Part shown: piece after piece, positions 43,159-47,627 of the stretch
How positions within the stretch are numbered: position 1 is the stretch's first letter
How the letters are laid out: each line of letters opens with the position of its first letter
Assembly: GCF_003688995.1 (NCBI RefSeq)
Contig: NZ_PENI01000052.1
Span: forward strand, 1 to 47,627
DNA length: 47,627 bases
DNA from: Streptomyces shenzhenensis
GTDB taxonomy: Bacteria; Actinomycetota; Actinomycetes; Streptomycetales; Streptomycetaceae
Reading direction: 5' to 3'
Notes under the pieces: model-generated
Seen by the model: the letters and a program-made list of their open reading frames with translations, nothing else
Told to the model about the DNA's origin: nothing
The model's database searches: none
Translations under genes and position numbers: made by a program

Positions 43159-44717
43159 TCCGCGGGGACCGGACCGCCGCGCTGTCGGTCGGCGTCGGCT
43201 TCCTGCCCGTGTCGGACCGGGCCGCCCACCTCGGCAACGACGGGCCGCGCCGCCTCCCCCTGACCGACCCGCGCCAGTACCTCCCCGGTGCGCCGGCTCC
43301 AGGCCACCACCACCGCCTCCGCGGGCACCCGGTGCCGGGGCGTCAGCAGCAGCCAGCGCACCCGGTGGCGGCGGACGATCGCGGCGCGCTCGGCGCGGGT
43401 CGCCACCGGGGAGAGGTAGCCGTGGGCGTCGGCGAGGGCGGCCCCGTACCCCGGCAGCGAGCGGACCGCCCGGGGATCGTCCGCGAGGACCACGTCACCG
43501 GGCCCGAGGTAGCGCGCCGCCCAGTCGTACGACGGCCAGCGCGGCGGCTGCGCGAAGCCCACCGGATCCAGCGCCCGCGGCACCACCGCCCCGGCCTGCA
43601 CGGTCAGCAGACCGAGACAGACCCCGCCCGCCGCCGTCCACCCCAGCACCCGCCGCCACACCGGCCACGGCCGTGCCGCCGCCAGCTCCACCGCGAGCGC
43701 GCACTGCGGCGCCACCAGGGCGAGCCCGAGCAGCCCGCCGAGCCGCCCGCACACCATCGCCGGCCACACCAGCGCGGCCAGCAGCACCAGCGGATCCCGC
43801 CAGGACCCGCGCCGGGCCCGCAGCCACAGCGCCGGCAGCCCGAGCAGCAGCGCCAGCCAGCAGCTCCCGGCGAGCCCGGCCGGCGGCGGCTGCGACCGCG
43901 CGGCCGCCGCCACCGCGTCCAGGACCGCCGAGGCCCGCGCCCCGGCCGCCGCCGCACCGCCCCCGGCCACCAGCGCCGCCGCGCCGGCCGTCACCACCCA
44001 GCGCAGCGCCACGGCGGCCCGCGGGCCGCGCTGCCATCCCGCCACGAAGGCCACCCCACCGACCGCCGCGCCCACCCCGATCACCGGATCGACCAGCGCG
44101 ACCAGCCCGTACAGCGCCCCGAGCACCGCGTACCCCGACGGGCCGCGCAGCCCGCTCGGCCCGACGAACCGCACCGGCCGGGTGTCCCGCGCCCGTGCCC
44201 CCGTCAGCGCCCAGGCCCAGAACGCCAGGCCGATCGCGCAACTGGACGGGAAACCGAGGTTGCCGGTCATCGGCATCAGCGCGAGATAGCCACCGCCCCA
44301 CACCCGCGTCGTGCCCCACAACACGCTCATCAGGGCCAGGGCGAGCACCGGCGCCCACACGCGAGGGGTGAGCACCCGGACGAACCGGGCCACGCCCGTC
44401 AGCAGCACCAGCAGGTTCAGCGGGCCGCAGATCCGCAGCACCGCCCAGCCCGACAGCCCCGTCAGCCGCGCCAGCGCCCCCTGCGCCAGGACGTACGGCG
44501 AGACGAGGTCCGGGTCCGGCAGGCCCGCCCGCAGCCGGGCCACCGCCGCCGCGTGCTGCCCGGCGTCGCAGCACGGCGGCACCCGCCAGTACGCCAGCGT
44601 CATCACCAGCCAGAACAGCAGCCCGAAGAGCTGGTACGGGCTCGGCCGCCGGACACGGCCGGCGCGCAGCGCGGTGGCCCCGCGCACGGGGCGCCGGGCC
44701 AGGACGCCGGTGGTCAC
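43107..44717 (-). CDS. polytopic GT-C-like membrane protein (paralogue of 29291-30772)
   Basis: A 536-aa protein with about ten hydrophobic segments. The N-terminal outer loop CCDAGQHAAAVARLRAGLP and the next section TGLSGWAVLRI...LLTGVARFVRVLTPR match the protein at 29291-30772. A GT-C-type, lipid-linked sugar transferase is inferred; no named family is certain. The soluble C-terminal part contains HRVRWLLLTPRHRVP. The final about 17 residues are encoded opposite the ohrA 3' end, which suggests the original stop was lost or the reading frame drifted into ohrA. The GTG start has only a weak ribosome-binding site. Confidence 0.78.
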   Translation of the reverse strand: MTTGVLARRPVRGATALRAGRVRRPSPYQLFGLLFWLVMTLAYWRVPPCCDAGQHAAAVARLRAGLPDPDLVSPYVLAQGALARLTGLSGWAVLRICGPLNLLVLLTGVARFVRVLTPRVWAPVLALALMSVLWGTTRVWGGGYLALMPMTGNLGFPSSCAIGLAFWAWALTGARARDTRPVRFVGPSGLRGPSGYAVLGALYGLVALVDPVIGVGAAVGGVAFVAGWQRGPRAAVALRWVVTAGAAALVAGGGAAAAGARASAVLDAVAAAARSQPPPAGLAGSCWLALLLGLPALWLRARRGSWRDPLVLLAALVWPAMVCGRLGGLLGLALVAPQCALAVELAAARPWPVWRRVLGWTAAGGVCLGLLTVQAGAVVPRALDPVGFAQPPRWPSYDWAARYLGPGDVVLADDPRAVRSLPGYGAALADAHGYLSPVATRAERAAIVRRHRVRWLLLTPRHRVPAEAVVVAWSRRTGEVLARVGQGEAARPVVAEVGGPVRHGQEADADRQRGGPVPADHSMTSSTGTLPRVALE

Positions 44718-44790
44718 CGAAGGTCCGGGACACGAACGAGGCGGGGCATTTGCCGAGTGTTCCCGCCCGGGTCAGCGGCTTTGCCGCCGC

Positions 44791-46065
44791 TCACCTCATC
44801 GAGTGAGTCGGTTGCCGGCCGAGCCCCTGCGCGGGCAGCGGCAGGGTCCGCCGGAGCACCGGCTCGAGGAGCAGCGGCACCCCGACCACCGGCAGCAGCC
44901 AGGCCAGCACGATCAGCCGCTCGCCCCAGATGTTGATGTCCGGATGGCCCGCGTGGGTGAGGAAGCCGGTGGCCGCCGCCGCCAGCAGGAAGCAGCCGAA
45001 CGCGGGCCGCCGCAGCGCACCCCAGAGCCCGGCCGCGAGCGCCGCCACGAACAGCGGCTGCTGTGCCTGGCGTCGGGCCCACTCCAGCCAGAAGTTGGCC
45101 TGCAGATGCAGGAACTCCGGCCAGGGGCGGGTCCGGTCCGGCCGGCCGAAGTGGTCGGTGAGCAGGTCCTGCATGCTCTCGGACTCGGCCGGATAGTGCA
45201 GCAGCCGCGCCAGCAGCAGGGTGCCGAGGGCCGCACAGCACCCCACCGCGGTGATCGCCACGACCCCGCGCCCCGGCGCCCGCCCGCGCCGCCGGCGCGC
45301 CACGACGACCGCGGCCCCCGCCACGGCCAGGGCCAGCCCGAGGAACAGCGACTGGGAGTGCTTGACCGCGAACAGCGCGAGCAGACCGCCGCCGGCCAGG
45401 GCCGTGCCCGCCCGGGTCCGCCCGGTCAGCGCCAGCGCGCAGCCCCACACCGCGGCCAGGGTCAGTGCCAGCATCAGGCCCTCGGCCATCGGACGCATGG
45501 CCGTCGTGCCGCACGGCAGGATGTAGTACAGCGCCTGCCCGGTCAGCGCGAGCGGCACGGACACCGACAGGGTGCGCAGGATCAGGAAGACGAGGACGCC
45601 GCCGGCCACCGCGACGAGCACGCTCGCCGTCCACACACCCCAGGTCACGCCCAACGCCGTGACGAACGGCAGCAGGAACACCGGGTAGCCGGGCCGCACC
45701 TCGAAGATCTGCTTGAGCCGGGGCTTCATGAACGGCGGGATGTGCCCGTCCGTCTGCCCGGCCGCAAGCCGCCGCTCCACCCGTTCCAGCGCGTCGGCCC
45801 GGCACTCGGCGGCCACCCGGGAGGTGGGATCCGGCCGGTGGAACCGCACCACGTCCACGCTCTGGCCGCGCCGGGCGAGCGAGGCCCGACCCGCGCAGGT
45901 CCAGTCGATCGTGGCCGCCGCGGCCTCCCGCTTGTCCGCGCCGCCCAGAGCGAGCGCGTACGCCACATAGTTCTTCGAGTCGGGGGTGTCCCGGCCGGTG
46001 ACGCTCGCGAGCTGGAGCAGAGCGAACACCGCGGCCAGGAGCAGCACCCAGGTACGGGGCCTCAT
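44791..46065 (-). CDS. polytopic membrane protein, probable GT-C type
   Basis: A 424-aa protein with a signal-anchor at about 5-20, an outer segment with DTPDSKNYVAYALALGG, a polar loop to about 120, and about eight further hydrophobic segments. It carries PGYPVFLLPFV and a short Arg-rich cytoplasmic loop (RRRRGRAPGRG). The Asp-rich first outer loop is GT-C-like, but no conserved family motif is certain. The ATG overlaps the stop of the TagF-like gene (ATGA), so it is coupled to teichoic acid synthesis. Followed after 73 nt by the paralogous GT-C-like gene on the same strand. Confidence 0.8.
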   Translation of the reverse strand: MRPRTWVLLLAAVFALLQLASVTGRDTPDSKNYVAYALALGGADKREAAAATIDWTCAGRASLARRGQSVDVVRFHRPDPTSRVAAECRADALERVERRLAAGQTDGHIPPFMKPRLKQIFEVRPGYPVFLLPFVTALGVTWGVWTASVLVAVAGGVLVFLILRTLSVSVPLALTGQALYYILPCGTTAMRPMAEGLMLALTLAAVWGCALALTGRTRAGTALAGGGLLALFAVKHSQSLFLGLALAVAGAAVVVARRRRGRAPGRGVVAITAVGCCAALGTLLLARLLHYPAESESMQDLLTDHFGRPDRTRPWPEFLHLQANFWLEWARRQAQQPLFVAALAAGLWGALRRPAFGCFLLAAAATGFLTHAGHPDINIWGERLIVLAWLLPVVGVPLLLEPVLRRTLPLPAQGLGRQPTHSMR

Positions 46066-47627
46066 GTCGACGCCAGCAGGTCATGGCCGGTGGCCGGGCC
46101 GGGCACCCGGACGGCATCGGGCGCCGGCATGGACCGGCCGAGCAGCAGCGTCCGCACCACCCGCTCGGCGGCCCGCCCGTCGTCGAACTCGCAGAATCGG
46201 GACCGGAACCGGGCCCGGAGCCGGGCCGACTCGGCGTCCCGCCAGCTCCCGGAGGCGAACAGGGCGGCCAACTCGTCGTAGGAGCGCGAGACATGGCCCG
46301 GCGCCACGGCCGTGATGTCGACGTAGGCGCCCCGGCTCGCCGTGTACGCCGCCCAGTCGTCCGCGTGGACGACGATCGGCCGGTCGAGGTTGGCGTAGTC
46401 GGCCATCAGGGCCGAGTAGTCGGTGACCAGTACGTCGGCGGCGAGCATCACCTCCTCGGCGTGCGGCTCGTCCGTGGCGTCCACGACCACCCCGCGCCGG
46501 TGCAGCTCCGCCAGGCCGAGCCCGCGCGCGGGGCCGGTCAGCAGGCAGGGGTGCAGCCGGACGACCAGCGTGTGCCCCTCGCCCAGGTCGGCGGCGAACC
46601 GGGCCAGGTCCAGCCGGTCCGCATGGCCGCCCCGGCGGTAGTCGCGGCGGGTCGGCGCGTACAGCACCACCCGGTGGTCCGCCGGGATGCCGTGCCGCGC
46701 GCGGAACGCGGCCCCCGCGCCGGAGCCGGGGCCGTCGAGCGCGGCCCGGACGAGCACGTCGTTGCGCGGGCTGCCGGTGCGTGCCGAGGCGAAGTGGCAG
46801 GGATAGGCCCGCTCCCACACCAGCTCGGAGTGGCGGTTGGCGACCAGGCTGTGGTCCCAGCGGTCCGCCCGGCGCAGCATCTGCGGCACGTCGAGGCCGA
46901 GCCGGGCGCCCGGCTTGCCCAGCAGATCGGCGCCCAGGTACGTGAGCGGAGTGCCCTGATGGGTCTGCACATGGACGCTGCCGGGCCGTTTGACGAGCGT
47001 GCCGGGCCAGTTGACGTCGTTGACGAAGAAGCGGGCCCGGGCGGCCAGCCGGTGGTAGGCGGGGGAGCCGAGCAGCACGTGCTCCACATCGTCCGGGACC
47101 AGCCGGGAGTCCGTGGCGTCCCGCACCACCCAGACGCCCCGCAGCTGCGGGGCGATCTCCCGCGCCTTGTAGTACACGGCGGCCGGGTCGCCGAGCACGC
47201 CCCGGTGCGAGGACGCCGCGTACAGCACCAGGTGCGGGTCCAGCGGGCGGCGGGCGGCCATCGCGAAGACGCCCCGCTTGGCGCGGCCGGCCGCGGCCCG
47301 CCGGACCTGGAGCCCGCGCCGGCCCAGCTCCCGGCCGGCCCGCTCCGCCTGCCGCCGCGCCAGATACGCCGCGTACGGGCCGGTCAGCACGGCGACCTCG
47401 CCGTCGATCCGGGCGCCCGCGGGCGTGTGCCGGCGGAACATCGCGGCGGTGCGCCGGAAGAACTCGGCCCGGTCGGACGGCGGCAGCCGGTCCCGCTTGG
47501 CGAGGATGTCGAGGCAGTGTTCGCCCATCTTGCGGTGCAGGTAGGGGCGCCAGGGGGCCAGTTCGGGGTGGTGGTCGACGTAGGCGAAGACGCGTTCGTA
47601 CTGGTCGTGGATGTCGAAGTGTTTGCG
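46062..47627 (-). CDS. TagF-type CDP-glycerol glycerophosphotransferase, 5' end outside window
   Basis: A reading frame open to the right edge, so at least 521 codons with the start beyond 47627. The visible part begins RKHFDIHDQYERVFAYVDHH, a helical region typical of the segment after a GT2 domain, so a GT2-TagF fusion is likely. The transferase domain shows HVQTHQGTPLTYLG, APTRRDYRRGG and VTDYSALMADYANLDRP, then FCEFDDGRAAERVV shared with the fusion at 32475-34670. An internal ATG at 47528 exists, but continuity upstream and family resemblance argue the true start is outside. Followed by the GT-C-like gene with ATGA overlap. Confidence 0.92.
   Translation of the reverse strand, partial: RKHFDIHDQYERVFAYVDHHPELAPWRPYLHRKMGEHCLDILAKRDRLPPSDRAEFFRRTAAMFRRHTPAGARIDGEVAVLTGPYAAYLARRQAERAGRELGRRGLQVRRAAAGRAKRGVFAMAARRPLDPHLVLYAASSHRGVLGDPAAVYYKAREIAPQLRGVWVVRDATDSRLVPDDVEHVLLGSPAYHRLAARARFFVNDVNWPGTLVKRPGSVHVQTHQGTPLTYLGADLLGKPGARLGLDVPQMLRRADRWDHSLVANRHSELVWERAYPCHFASARTGSPRNDVLVRAALDGPGSGAGAAFRARHGIPADHRVVLYAPTRRDYRRGGHADRLDLARFAADLGEGHTLVVRLHPCLLTGPARGLGLAELHRRGVVVDATDEPHAEEVMLAADVLVTDYSALMADYANLDRPIVVHADDWAAYTASRGAYVDITAVAPGHVSRSYDELAALFASGSWRDAESARLRARFRSRFCEFDDGRAAERVVRTLLLGRSMPAPDAVRVPGPATGHDLLAST

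Overview
The window is high-GC actinobacterial chromosome, almost certainly Streptomyces. The evidence is very GC-rich third codon positions, frequent GTG starts, ATGA/TGATG-coupled operons, and the actinobacterial gene order mtrA-mtrB-lpqB-comF-hpf-(response regulator)-secA-Rv3235. I recognised genes by reading their proteins; no database search was run.

Layout. (1) 1-210: the 3' end of an rRNA operon, with 5S rRNA and two tandem terminators. (2) 208-5863, minus strand: a tightly coupled five-gene operon (Gly-rich multi-pass membrane protein, DUF4129, DUF4350, MoxR AAA+ ATPase, DUF58). This is a MoxR/VWA-type envelope chaperone module. (3) 6004-12935, plus strand: mtnA (methionine salvage), the MtrAB two-component system with its lipoprotein LpqB, then a ComF-like phosphoribosyltransferase. 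The lpqB-comF gap holds two perfect tandem TTGTCCACA (DnaA-box) repeats and a 14-bp palindrome. (4) 13247-20621: long-form hibernation factor hpf, an orphan NarL-type response regulator, a YcaQ-type DNA glycosylase homologue, a GNAT acetyltransferase, secA and the Rv3235-family gene. (5) 20954-28638: a DUF6912 protein, a HAD hydrolase, a DJ-1/PfpI protein, an 887-nt gene-free stretch, and the giant 180-kDa-class NAD-glutamate dehydrogenase. (6) 28816 to the window end: a wall-glycopolymer region. It contains GtrA, four polytopic GT-C-like proteins, a GT87-like mannosyltransferase, two paralogous GT2 enzymes with C-terminal extensions, two TagF-type glycerophosphotransferases (one cut by the window end), the TagGH exporter and a TetR regulator divergent from tagGH. 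An ohrR/ohrA peroxide-sensing pair sits inside it and overlaps its neighbours tail to tail.

How the parts may work together. Most of the window concerns the cell envelope: MtrAB-LpqB signalling, SecA export, the MoxR module, and synthesis and export of an anionic wall polymer by TagF-like polymerases, GT2/GT-C decorating enzymes and TagGH. The most novel-looking signals are non-coding: the DnaA-box pair beside mtrAB-lpqB, GTGACG/CGTCAC inverted repeats upstream of both mtrA and comF, paired quasi-palindromes between tagG and the TetR gene, an 11-bp tandem repeat before gtrA, and a perfect 11-bp-stem hairpin in the secA leader. Among proteins, the most interesting are a TagF fusion whose GT2 domain has lost its catalytic acids and a paralogous family of unassigned GT-C-like proteins.
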